20,304 nt of DNA from Methylococcaceae bacterium (lineage in GTDB: Bacteria; Pseudomonadota; Gammaproteobacteria; Methylococcales; Methylomonadaceae), in the NCBI GenBank assembly GCA_021647585.1, contig JAKIUK010000070.1, positions 1 through 20,304 of the forward strand, written 5' to 3'. Below the pieces are notes generated by a model that saw nothing but the letters and a program-made list of their open reading frames with translations, was not told the DNA's origin and searched no databases. The position numbers and the translations under genes were made by a program. The stretch's first letter is position 1, and each line of letters starts with the position of its first letter. Shown here piece by piece: positions 1 to 7,660 of the stretch.

Positions 1-142
1 CGATTTTTAATTGTATCTGTTCAGGAAACCGGGAAAGCATCTGTGGATATTTATCTGCCAGTGCTTGCTGGAGTTTTTGCGTAAATTGATGTTCTGCCTG
101 TTGCTGGAACATCTCAAATTGCCGAGGGGTTATTTTTAGCAT
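1..142 (-). CDS. N-terminal fragment of an unrecognised protein
   Basis: An open frame runs from an ATG at 142 leftward off the window edge, giving 47 residues starting MLKITPRQFEMFQQQ. The fragment is glutamine-rich and looks like a single amphipathic helix followed by a KYPQMLSRFP turn. An AAGGA sits almost touching the ATG, so the spacing is poor for a ribosome binding site. An in-frame ATG at codon 11 is a possible alternative. The N-terminal pattern (I-T-x-x-Q-F-x-x-F, then helix and 'PxxxxxFP') faintly recalls small proteins seen beside tail-like secretion cargo genes, but this is only an impression and no function is assigned. It is codirectional with the RND pump gene but 230 bases downstream of it. 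Confidence 0.5.
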   Translation of the reverse strand, partial: MLKITPRQFEMFQQQAEHQFTQKLQQALADKYPQMLSRFPEQIQLKI

Positions 143-372
143 TCCTTTCTGGTGTCTTTTGCTTGGCTGTGTTGCTGTGTTATTACCAGGACTGATAAAA
201 TCGCCTGAATTTCAATTCACACTGGATTTGTTCTTTAGGACTAGTATTTAGCTTCTGTATACTAGCATAAATTTTTCCAAACTGTTAATACTATCCTGCA
301 GTCTAAATTTTGATGCAATTGAACAGTAATAACGGGGCTCTAAAAATAATACACAGCGTGCTTTCAATCGAT

Positions 373-3300
373 TTAAGTTTGTTTGCTAAATTTTCCATAG
401 CGTAACAACATGCAGGGTAGCAGTAATAAATTTAAAATTGTAGAAGAAGCCAATCCTCCAATAATAATGGCGGCCATAGGTCCCATGATTTCTCTACCTG
501 GATTATCGCTGTTAAAGGCAATGGGAAGCATGGCTAATGCCGTCACCAGCGCGGTCATTAATATGGAAGGCAAACGTTCCTGAGCGCCTAACACGACAGT
601 CTCCATATTCCATTTTTTGTCTTCAACATCTAACAGATGTTGGTAATGGGATAACAGCATAATACTGTTTCGTACAGTTATGCCGAACAAGGTGACAAAA
701 CCTACGATAGAACCGACAGATAGGGTTGCTCCGGTAACAACAACAGCGGCAATACCACCAATGAATGAAAAAGGTAAATTTGCCACTGTCAGTAGTACAT
801 GGCGAATATTACCTATGGCAATGTAGATAAGCATAAGTACACCCGCTCCTGCCATTAAAGAATGTAACAGCAGATCTTCTTTTGCTTGCGCCTGTTCTAC
901 TGCAGCGCCAGTAAATTCAGGGTAACTGTTGGCAGAAAAGGAAATTTCATTTAACACTTTGGTCTTAAGTTCATGCATAAATGCATCCATATCCCGGTCT
1001 ATCACATTACTGGTAATCGTTTGTTTGCGTTGCGCCCCCTGATGAAGAATGTTATATCGTCCTTCTGAATATCTTATTTCTGCTACTTGAGAAAGTCTGA
1101 TCAAGCGACCATCTTCTGTTCGGATCGGTAGATCAGCTATAGCTTGCGGTTGCTTTCTTAGTTCCGGTGCCAAGGCCACAGCAACATTGTAAATTCGGTT
1201 TCCCTGAATATTTTTACCTGTAACATGGCCTTCATAAGCAGTTTGTAATGTGTTAATAACTTGTTCGGGTTTAAGTCCCCAAAGTGCCAGTTTATCCAGG
1301 TTTAAGTGTATCTGTAGTAAAGGTGTTCCTGGCGGTGAACGCATTTGTACATCGGCTGCACCAGGAATATCACGCATGATTTGAGCAACATTTTGTGCTT
1401 TGATATCAAGACTATTTAAGTCGTTTCCATAGATATTGACTACTATGGGAGAGGTATAGCCAGTTATGGTTTCGTCTACGCGTTCGATTAAAAATGTATT
1501 GGCTTCATACAAAATACCTGGAAAATCATCCAGAATTTGCCTCAAGTTGTCGAGAACCAGTTGTTGTTCTGCGCCCGAAAGAGGACTAAGACGCACCTCG
1601 TATTCGCTATAGTGACTCCCAAAAGTATCCGCACCTCGTTCTGCGCGTCCAGCCCATTGTGACACAGACTCTATGCCTGGAATTTCCAGAAATTGTTGGG
1701 TTAATTCAGTGCCTATGCGAATGGATTCTTGTAATGATGTGCCGGGAATACTGGTGGTATGGACAATATAATGGCCTTCACGTAATTCAGGAAGAAATTT
1801 ATTGTCCAGATTAATGAAAGTAAGTAATCCGGCAACGCAGACAACAAGGCTACTATTCAATACTAATTTAAAATGATTACTTACCCATAACAGAGCTTGC
1901 TTGTAAATGGGCTTTATCCATCTAATTAATGGAGGGTCTTGTGTATCTTGAACTGAGTGAGAGCTATTGCCAAGGAATAAGTAACATAAAGCCGGTGTTA
2001 GGGTTAAAGCGACAAGCAATGACATTAAAATGGCAAGAATATAGGAAAATCCTAGTGGCGAAAATAATCTTCCGGCAACACCGGATAAAGTTAATAAGGG
2101 TACAAATGCCAAAGCAACAATAAAACTAGCATAAACGACAGAACTTCTTACTTCCATAGAGGCTTCGTAAACTACTGTGGCAGTTGCTTTTGGCTGAGCC
2201 AGTAAACGATTTTCCCGTAATCTACGAAAAATGTTTTCAGTATCGATGATAGCATCATCAACCACTTCACCCAGAGCGATGGCTAGTCCTCCCAAAACCA
2301 TAATATTCAGATTGATACCGCTTTCCAGAAGTACGATGATGGCAGTGATCAGAGATAAGGGAATAGCAGTTGCTGAAATAAGAGCGGTGCGAATGTTAAA
2401 CAAAAAAAGATAAAGTACTGCAATAACAAAAAACCCACCAATTAATAAATGACCTGACAGATTTGATAATGAGGTTTCAATATAATCAGCAGGACGAAAC
2501 AAGTGTGAGTAAAATTTAATATCCTGTTTTTTAAAAATACTGTCAAATTCTGTTAGTGCAGCTTCAACCTGTTTGGAAACAGAAAGCGTATTAGCCCCAA
2601 ACTGACCAATAACCATCATTACTATGCCAGGTTTACCCTTGATTTGAGCGGCTCCAATAGGGGGTTCAGCTGCATAGGTGATTTTGGCAACATCGCCTAA
2701 AGTAATGTTTGTGCCTGAGTGGCGTTTGACGATAATTTTTTGAAATTGCTCTGGTGTAGCAGGTTGTCCAGAAATTTGTATGGTAAATCGTTGATTGTCA
2801 TTTTCAATAAAGCCGCCGCCCTGAATATCACCTGCTTTTTTTGCGGCATTAACTATATCCTCAACTGCCAGATTAAAGCGATGCAATTGTGCAGGATTGA
2901 TTTGAATTTGCAATTGCTGTATTTCACCGCCAAAAATATTAACATCTGCAACACCTGGGACAGCGAGTAAGCGTGGGACAATTGTCCAGTCAACTAGGCT
3001 GCGTAAATTCATCAGGCTTTTAGAATCTGAACTTAAACCTATAGTGAGTACTGTGGCTGATGATGAGGATAGAGGGAGAGGAATTGGCGTTTCTATACCA
3101 GCAGGTAATTTAATGGATAGACTGTTTAAACGTTCACTCACCAGTTGCCTGTTACGATAAATATTACTGTCCTCTTCAAAAATAGCAGTAATAATGGATA
3201 AGCCCTGTATTGATTCCGAACGGATTGATTTAAGCCCAATCAATCCGCTGATACTGGTTTCTATTTGTTGTGTCACCAAAATCTCTACTTGTTCTGCAGA

Positions 3301-3468
3301 AAAGCCGGGGGATTCAGTTTGAATAATCACTTGTTTTGGGGAGAATTCTGGAAAAATATCCAGACCTGCTGTAGAAAAACGGTAACTTCCATAGAAGACT
3401 AATAACACCGCGAGTGCTATAACGATGCCGTAAAATCGAATTGAAAAGCGGACTAAGGTTGAGAGCAT
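373..3468 (-). CDS. RND efflux pump inner-membrane permease, CusA/CzcA (heavy-metal) type
   Basis: This 1031-residue protein has the usual length and the duplicated plan of RND pumps: a transmembrane helix near residues 10-30, a large periplasmic loop, a membrane block from about 338 to 500, a second periplasmic loop and a final block from about 870. Helix 4 carries the proton-relay sequence GEVVDDAIIDTEN (400-412), with D404, D405 and E411 where CzcA/CusA-type pumps have their essential acids. The conserved segments EGRYNILHQGAQR and GFVTLFGITVRNSIML also fit the heavy-metal efflux branch. It should export a cation or other substrate from periplasm or cytoplasm using proton import. The metal cannot be read from the sequence. 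It follows the adaptor gene in the same direction, 146 bases on, across a palindrome. No clear Shine-Dalgarno precedes the ATG. Confidence 0.93.
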   Translation of the reverse strand: MLSTLVRFSIRFYGIVIALAVLLVFYGSYRFSTAGLDIFPEFSPKQVIIQTESPGFSAEQVEILVTQQIETSISGLIGLKSIRSESIQGLSIITAIFEEDSNIYRNRQLVSERLNSLSIKLPAGIETPIPLPLSSSSATVLTIGLSSDSKSLMNLRSLVDWTIVPRLLAVPGVADVNIFGGEIQQLQIQINPAQLHRFNLAVEDIVNAAKKAGDIQGGGFIENDNQRFTIQISGQPATPEQFQKIIVKRHSGTNITLGDVAKITYAAEPPIGAAQIKGKPGIVMMVIGQFGANTLSVSKQVEAALTEFDSIFKKQDIKFYSHLFRPADYIETSLSNLSGHLLIGGFFVIAVLYLFLFNIRTALISATAIPLSLITAIIVLLESGINLNIMVLGGLAIALGEVVDDAIIDTENIFRRLRENRLLAQPKATATVVYEASMEVRSSVVYASFIVALAFVPLLTLSGVAGRLFSPLGFSYILAILMSLLVALTLTPALCYLFLGNSSHSVQDTQDPPLIRWIKPIYKQALLWVSNHFKLVLNSSLVVCVAGLLTFINLDNKFLPELREGHYIVHTTSIPGTSLQESIRIGTELTQQFLEIPGIESVSQWAGRAERGADTFGSHYSEYEVRLSPLSGAEQQLVLDNLRQILDDFPGILYEANTFLIERVDETITGYTSPIVVNIYGNDLNSLDIKAQNVAQIMRDIPGAADVQMRSPPGTPLLQIHLNLDKLALWGLKPEQVINTLQTAYEGHVTGKNIQGNRIYNVAVALAPELRKQPQAIADLPIRTEDGRLIRLSQVAEIRYSEGRYNILHQGAQRKQTITSNVIDRDMDAFMHELKTKVLNEISFSANSYPEFTGAAVEQAQAKEDLLLHSLMAGAGVLMLIYIAIGNIRHVLLTVANLPFSFIGGIAAVVVTGATLSVGSIVGFVTLFGITVRNSIMLLSHYQHLLDVEDKKWNMETVVLGAQERLPSILMTALVTALAMLPIAFNSDNPGREIMGPMAAIIIGGLASSTILNLLLLPCMLLRYGKFSKQT

Positions 3469-3483
3469 GATTTTATCTAGTGG

Positions 3484-3539
3484 AGGTTCGTAAGTTTCGT
3501 ACCCAGAGTTTAGTAATAAGGTACGAAGTTGTCGAACCT
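3484..3539. repeat. Imperfect palindrome between adaptor and pump genes
   Basis: Left arm 3484-3503 (AGGTTCG, 5 unpaired bases, TTCGTACC) and right arm 3520-3539 (GGTACGAA, 5 unpaired, CGAACCT) pair at 15 of 20 positions, with all mismatches in one central internal loop. The spacer is 16 bases. It ends about 16 bases from the pump start, so a transcript from the adaptor gene would fold just before the pump's start codon. It could be a dispersed palindromic repeat, or an element that sets the relative expression of the two genes. There is no T-run typical of an intrinsic terminator. Confidence 0.6.
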
Positions 3540-3614
3540 ACTGTTTTTATCACCCTGAAAAATCAAGCGATAAAAATTCCTGGGCTGGCTGTACAAAGTA
3601 TACAATCAACAGCA

Positions 3615-4637
3615 TTAGTCGTCGTCATCCTCATCCGGTATTTGTGATCTAAATTCATGAGATAAAAGCATTTGTGTACCGGTAACTACAATTTCTTCGC
3701 CATCGGCAATTTGTTCAGCAATAAAATAGCCATTTGAAACTTTAATTGGAGAAGTTACATTGCGATGAAAGAAGTGTTCTTCATCTGTTTTTATAAAAAC
3801 AAAAGATTGTCCAAGGTGCCAGGCAAGAGATGATTCTGGGATAATAACACCTTTCTGATAGTGTTTTTGCCGAGGTATCCACGCGGCAAAGTTCATGCCT
3901 GCTTTAATCGCTGGATTTTGGGATAGAAAAAAATACTGTAATCCCTGTGAAAATGCATCAACTTGAGGGGATATACTAATCAATGAAGCTTTAAACGCAG
4001 TATTACGGTCAGCTGTCGGGTTTATATAAATGCTACTAGTTTTAGATGGTAAGGTGCTTTTTGCTGGCAGGGTAAGTTGCAATAAAGTAGACTTTCCAGT
4101 TATTAGGTTTTCAAGTTGTTCAGAATGCTTGCTAATTGCCCATTGCGTCAGAATTTCTCCCCACTGCATCTGACTGTTGTTGATAATGATCTGGCTTTGA
4201 TAAGTGCTAGATTTATAAGCCGCCTTGTCCGATTGCCATTGGGCTTGTTGTGATTGTAGCTTTCGTGTAGAGACGATTTCATTTTTATATAAATTACGCA
4301 AGCGAGATATGTTGTTCTCTGCTTGTGTAAGACGTGCCTTTGTTCCTGCTCTGTTTGCAGTGGCGGTCAGGTATTGTTCTCGAATAGCAAGTAAAGGACT
4401 TACGCTAATTGCTTTACCATAGACAATAAACTCCGCTTGAAAGTCAACTTGCTGGAGTTTAACTGTTTTTAGTCCTGATGATTGCTGTATTTCCTGGTCA
4501 AGAAAAATAACAGCCTGACCATTGGTTACTTGTATAGATTGCAGGTCATTATCAATATCACCTGCTTCAGTTGCAGCAATATTTATAGTATAAAGTGATA
4601 TTAAAGCGAAAAAAAAGCTAAATGAGTAACGTTTCAT
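3615..4637 (-). CDS. RND efflux periplasmic adaptor (membrane fusion protein)
   Basis: This 340-residue protein starts with a signal peptide (MKRYSFSFFFALISLYTI, cleavage likely near residues 20-26). An alpha-helical hairpin follows from about 85 to 150 (TQAENNISRLRNLYKNEIVSTRKLQSQQ), then beta-rich lipoyl/barrel-like regions. The C-terminal segment GEEIVVTGTQMLLSHEF matches the end of CusB/CzcB-like adaptors. In such systems the adaptor joins the inner-membrane pump to an outer-membrane channel. Here it lies directly upstream of the pump gene, so the two probably act as a pair, while a channel protein must come from elsewhere. The protein ends in a run of acids, DEDDDD (335-340). No His-rich or Met-rich metal-binding N-terminus is seen, so the substrate stays open. 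Confidence 0.88.
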   Translation of the reverse strand: MKRYSFSFFFALISLYTINIAATEAGDIDNDLQSIQVTNGQAVIFLDQEIQQSSGLKTVKLQQVDFQAEFIVYGKAISVSPLLAIREQYLTATANRAGTKARLTQAENNISRLRNLYKNEIVSTRKLQSQQAQWQSDKAAYKSSTYQSQIIINNSQMQWGEILTQWAISKHSEQLENLITGKSTLLQLTLPAKSTLPSKTSSIYINPTADRNTAFKASLISISPQVDAFSQGLQYFFLSQNPAIKAGMNFAAWIPRQKHYQKGVIIPESSLAWHLGQSFVFIKTDEEHFFHRNVTSPIKVSNGYFIAEQIADGEEIVVTGTQMLLSHEFRSQIPDEDDDD

Positions 4638-4787
4638 AAAAACAAAATGGGCTGAGTTAGTTCGATTATACGATGTGTTTTTATACTAAATAAATTTTTT
4701 TGTTGTTTTTAATGAATAGCGGGTTATCCTTTACCTTAGGAACGTGTACAGAATAACTTGAACAATTGGCTTTGTATTTTGTCCGTC

Positions 4788-4853
4788 TTGTTCGTTGTAG
4801 AAAGGGTTGCGTAGCTTGCTATGCGCTCATTTCCACGCCATGAATACGAACAA
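4788..4853. repeat. Stem-loop element upstream of gcvH
   Basis: An outer 8-base perfect inverted repeat, TTGTTCGT (4788-4795) and ACGAACAA (4846-4853), encloses an inner stem: GAAAGGGTTGCGTAGC (4800-4815) faces GCTATGCGCTCATTTC (4818-4833) with two mismatches and three G-T pairs. It lies in the 280-base region between the divergent adaptor gene and gcvH, 64 bases before the gcvH start. The motifs I would expect of a glycine riboswitch are not visible. A dispersed REP-like palindrome or a regulatory leader structure are both possible. Confidence 0.5.
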
Positions 4854-4917
4854 ACTACTTCGCCAACTACCCAACTTATTTTAATTGAATTTAAAATTAG
4901 ATATTGAGAGACTTTAA

Positions 4918-5301
4918 ATGAGTGATCTGCCGGAAAATCTGAAATATGCTAAAACCCATGAATGGTCAAAACTGGAAGATGAAAATGTTGTTCGTATTGG
5001 TATTACTGACTTTGCTCAGGAAGAATTAGGTGATTTGGTTTATATAGAATTACCTGAAATAGGTAAACAGGTAAATGCAGGAGCACAATGTGCTGTTGTT
5101 GAATCGGTGAAAACAGCTTCAGACCTATTCAGTCCAGTGACAGGAACTGTTGTTGCCGTTAATGAAACCGTGATGGACGCACCTGAGAAGGTGAATGATG
5201 AGCCATATGATACCTGGTTGTTTTGTATTAAAGCAGACAAACCTGCTGAATTGGATTCGTTAATGGATGCAGTTGCTTATCAGCAAATGGTAGACGAATA
5301 A
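4918..5301 (+). CDS. gcvH: Glycine cleavage system H protein
   Basis: This 127-residue protein is the standard length for GcvH, the lipoyl carrier that shuttles the aminomethyl group between the P, T and L proteins of glycine cleavage in the cytoplasm. The lipoylation site is K65 within VVESVKTASD, matching the family motif ESVKxASD. The N-terminus (KYAKTHEW) and the NxxPYxxxWL-like segment (NDEPYDTWL) are also family hallmarks. A GAGAG at 4906-4910, seven bases from the ATG, supports the start. The gcvT and gcvP genes are not next to it. Instead it heads a run with dgkA (12 bases on), a PfkB kinase and mazG. Besides glycine cleavage, such a lone H protein could serve in lipoate transfer. Confidence 0.97.
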   Translation: MSDLPENLKYAKTHEWSKLEDENVVRIGITDFAQEELGDLVYIELPEIGKQVNAGAQCAVVESVKTASDLFSPVTGTVVAVNETVMDAPEKVNDEPYDTWLFCIKADKPAELDSLMDAVAYQQMVDE

Positions 5302-5313
5302 CTGGAGTAATGA

Positions 5314-5679
5314 GTGACTTTTTACAACGAAAAAGGTCTAAAGAGATTTACAAATGCTTTTTTATTTTCTTTTGCCGGGTTTAAAGCAACCTGGAAATAC
5401 GAAGAGGCTTTTAGACAAGAGGGTATTGTCTTTTTTCTGGCAGTACCGTTAGCGATATGGCTGGCTGATAATAATATTGAAATAGTTTTATTGATAGGTT
5501 CGGTTGGGTTAGTACTAGTAGTTGAGTTATTAAACTCGGCAATAGAGGCGGTTGTTGATAGAATCGGCGTTGAGTATCATGAGTTAGCTGGAAGAGCTAA
5601 AGATATAGGGTCAGCTGCAGTTATGTTGACAATAATGTTGTCAATAACTACCTGGTTACTAATTTTATATAAACATTAA
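5314..5679 (+). CDS. dgkA: Diacylglycerol kinase
   Basis: This 121-residue integral membrane enzyme phosphorylates diacylglycerol with ATP to phosphatidic acid, recycling lipid left over from membrane-derived glycan synthesis. The family signature is nearly intact: EAFRQEG (31-37) and ELLNSAIEAVVDRIGVEYHE (71-90), followed by LAGRAKDIGSAAV. E78 corresponds to the catalytic glutamate E76 of the E. coli enzyme, and E31 and the EYHE region fit the metal/ATP site. Three hydrophobic helices are visible at about 38-50, 57-73 and 101-118. The start is a GTG preceded by GGAG with a six-base gap. An ATG four bases earlier is in another frame. It follows gcvH by 12 bases, so cotranscription is likely. 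Confidence 0.96.
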   Translation: MTFYNEKGLKRFTNAFLFSFAGFKATWKYEEAFRQEGIVFFLAVPLAIWLADNNIEIVLLIGSVGLVLVVELLNSAIEAVVDRIGVEYHELAGRAKDIGSAAVMLTIMLSITTWLLILYKH

Positions 5680-5689
5680 GAGGAACAAA

Positions 5690-6625
5690 ATGAGTGCATT
5701 AATATGTGGGTCTATGGCTTACGATACCATCATGGTATTCCATGATAAATTTAAAAATCATATCTTGCCGGAAAAAGTCCACATGTTGAATGTTTCTTTT
5801 TTAGTGCCGGTAATGCGCCGAGAGTATGGGGGATGTGCCGGGAATATTGCGTACAATTTAAAGTTGTTAGGCGAAACTCCGGCTATCATGGCCACAGTCG
5901 GGCATGATTTTGAGCCTTATGCACAGTGGTTGAATTGCTGTCAAATATCCACTAAGTATATACAAACGATGGATAGTGACTATACAGGACAAGCTTATAT
6001 TACTACGGATGAAGATGATAATCAGATTACCGCATTCCATCCGGGAGCAATGAACTCATCACATAAAAATTCGGTGCCGGAAGATGATGAAGACATTAGT
6101 ATTGGGATCGTTTCTCCCGATGGTAAGGACGGCATGCAATTACATGCAAAAGAATTTGCAAATTTAGGTATTCCCTTTGTGTTTGACCCAGGTCAGGGTA
6201 TGCCGATGTTTGATGGCGCAGAGTTGTTAGAACTTCTGGATTTAGCGACTTATGCAACATTTAATGATTATGAATCAGAGTTAATGCAAGATCGCACTGG
6301 ATTGGCTCTGGAACAATTGGCAGAACGTGTTGAAGCATTAATTGTGACTATGGGGGCTGAAGGCTCGAAAATTTTTACCGGTGGAAAATGTTATGATATC
6401 CCTTCTGCAAAAGCGAAAGAACTTGCTGACCCCACGGGTTGTGGAGATGCATATCGAGCGGGTTTGTTGTACGGAATCATGAATGATTTTGACTGGCAAA
6501 TTACCGGTCGAATTGCTTCACTATTAGGGACCATAAAAATAGAGCATCACGGTACTCAAAATCACAGTTTCACTATGGATTCTTTTAAAGAGAGATATTT
6601 TGAGAGTTTTGGTAGTTCGTTTTAA
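5690..6625 (+). CDS. PfkB/ribokinase-family carbohydrate or nucleoside kinase
   Basis: This 311-residue cytoplasmic kinase of the ribokinase superfamily has a substrate-side motif YGGCAGNIAYNL (46-57, the family's GG-N signature) and the ATP-side signature DPTGCGDAYRAGLL (247-260), in which D253 is the expected catalytic base. The N-terminus (ALICGSMAYDTIM) forms the first strand of the fold. VTMGAEGSKIF (219-229) matches the nucleotide-binding strand and turn. The closest textbook relatives are adenosine/inosine-guanosine kinases and fructokinases. The sequence does not settle the substrate, so no symbol is given. AAGAGGA five bases before the ATG is a good ribosome binding site. It starts 10 bases after dgkA and probably shares its transcript. 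Confidence 0.92.
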   Translation: MSALICGSMAYDTIMVFHDKFKNHILPEKVHMLNVSFLVPVMRREYGGCAGNIAYNLKLLGETPAIMATVGHDFEPYAQWLNCCQISTKYIQTMDSDYTGQAYITTDEDDNQITAFHPGAMNSSHKNSVPEDDEDISIGIVSPDGKDGMQLHAKEFANLGIPFVFDPGQGMPMFDGAELLELLDLATYATFNDYESELMQDRTGLALEQLAERVEALIVTMGAEGSKIFTGGKCYDIPSAKAKELADPTGCGDAYRAGLLYGIMNDFDWQITGRIASLLGTIKIEHHGTQNHSFTMDSFKERYFESFGSSF

Positions 6626-6674
6626 TTCATTTCTATGTCTTGTTTGAAACAGTTTTCAATGGCTTTGTAATCAA

Positions 6675-7481
6675 TTGAATTTAACAAATACTGAAAAATT
6701 ACTTTCTATCATGGCGCATTTGCGCCATCCGGAAAAAGGCTGTCCCTGGGATTTGAAACAGGACTTTTATAGTTTGATCCCCTATACCATAGAAGAAGCC
6801 TATGAAGTTGCAGATGCCATTGAACGAGATGATCTGGATGATTTACGCTCTGAATTAGGCGATTTGTTATTACAGGTTGTGTTTCATGCCCAAATTGCAG
6901 AAGAACAGGGCCTTTTTAATTTTGAGCAGGTCTCAGAAGCAATTACTAAAAAGCTGATTAGCCGACATCCGCACGTTTTTGATGATGTAACATACCACAG
7001 TGATGAAGAGCGACAAAAGGCCTGGGACGAAGCAAAATTACAGGAAAGAAAAGCCAACAACAAACACCTTGATAATGAAAGTGTGTTATCAGGAGTGGCA
7101 ATTAATCTTCCTGCTTTAATTCAGTGTGAGAAGATTCAGAACAAAGCGGCCAGTCATGGGTTTGACTGGCCAGAAGTAGAACCTGTTTTTGACAAAGTCA
7201 TGGAAGAATTAGAAGAGGTAAAAGAAGCATGGCAATCAGGTGATCAGCCTCATATCCAGGAAGAAGTGGGAGATTTATTGCTTGTAGCTGTTAATTTAGC
7301 CCGTCATCTGAAAGTTAACCCTGAAACAGCACTTAAAGAAGCGACTAAAAAGTTTAGCAAACGTTTTAATTATATTGAACAGCAAGTAGAGTTATCCGGA
7401 CGAAATTTGCGAGAATGCGAGTTAGCAGAACTGGATGCTTTTTGGGATGAAGCAAAAAGAGTGCTAAAGACAAAAATATAG
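6675..7481 (+). CDS. mazG: Nucleoside triphosphate pyrophosphohydrolase MazG
   Basis: This 268-residue enzyme hydrolyses (d)NTPs to monophosphate and pyrophosphate, a house-cleaning activity also linked to damping the stringent response. It has two MazG domains. The N-terminal one has GCPWD (22-26), EExxE (E40, E41, E44) and ExxD (E60-D63). The C-terminal one has the acidic helix EELEEVKE (177-184) and ExxD (E197-D200). RHPHVF (97-102) and the tail LDAFWDEAKR are typical of the E. coli-type protein, and the length fits. The start is uncertain. TTG at 6675 gives the N-terminus expected from relatives (TEKLLSIMAHLRHPEKGCPWD) but lacks a good ribosome binding site, and the first in-frame ATG (6711) would remove 12 residues. 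It is the last gene of the gcvH run. Confidence 0.95.
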   Translation: MNLTNTEKLLSIMAHLRHPEKGCPWDLKQDFYSLIPYTIEEAYEVADAIERDDLDDLRSELGDLLLQVVFHAQIAEEQGLFNFEQVSEAITKKLISRHPHVFDDVTYHSDEERQKAWDEAKLQERKANNKHLDNESVLSGVAINLPALIQCEKIQNKAASHGFDWPEVEPVFDKVMEELEEVKEAWQSGDQPHIQEEVGDLLLVAVNLARHLKVNPETALKEATKKFSKRFNYIEQQVELSGRNLRECELAELDAFWDEAKRVLKTKI

Positions 7482-7570
7482 TGCAGGACCTGTCCGCAGT
7501 GTGATTTAAAAAGTAGCATAGATTGTTATTATGGATCAACTAGTTCTACTTTTTCAGATTATAAATGTAG

Positions 7571-7593
7571 GGTGCGTACAACAACAATGCACC
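7571..7593. repeat. REP-like hairpin between convergent mazG and regA
   Basis: GGTGCGT (7571-7577) pairs with ATGCACC (7587-7593), one G-T pair, around a nine-base loop; TGTAG precedes the left arm. The TGTAGGGTGCGTAC core resembles palindromes repeated between genes in many gammaproteobacteria. It lies in the 179-base gap between two converging genes, where such elements often sit. A T-run follows only after eight bases, so it is at best a weak terminator for mazG. No better terminator for either gene was seen in the gap. Confidence 0.45.
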
Positions 7594-7660
7594 AGAAAAT
7601 ATTTTTGTATAGTAACCATTCAAATGTGACAAAGTAAAACCAGGCCTTCAACAAGTTTTT

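Noticed and set aside
4638..4917. Glycine riboswitch upstream of gcvH
   Set aside because: The conserved motifs expected for the aptamer are not seen; only an unrelated hairpin is present.
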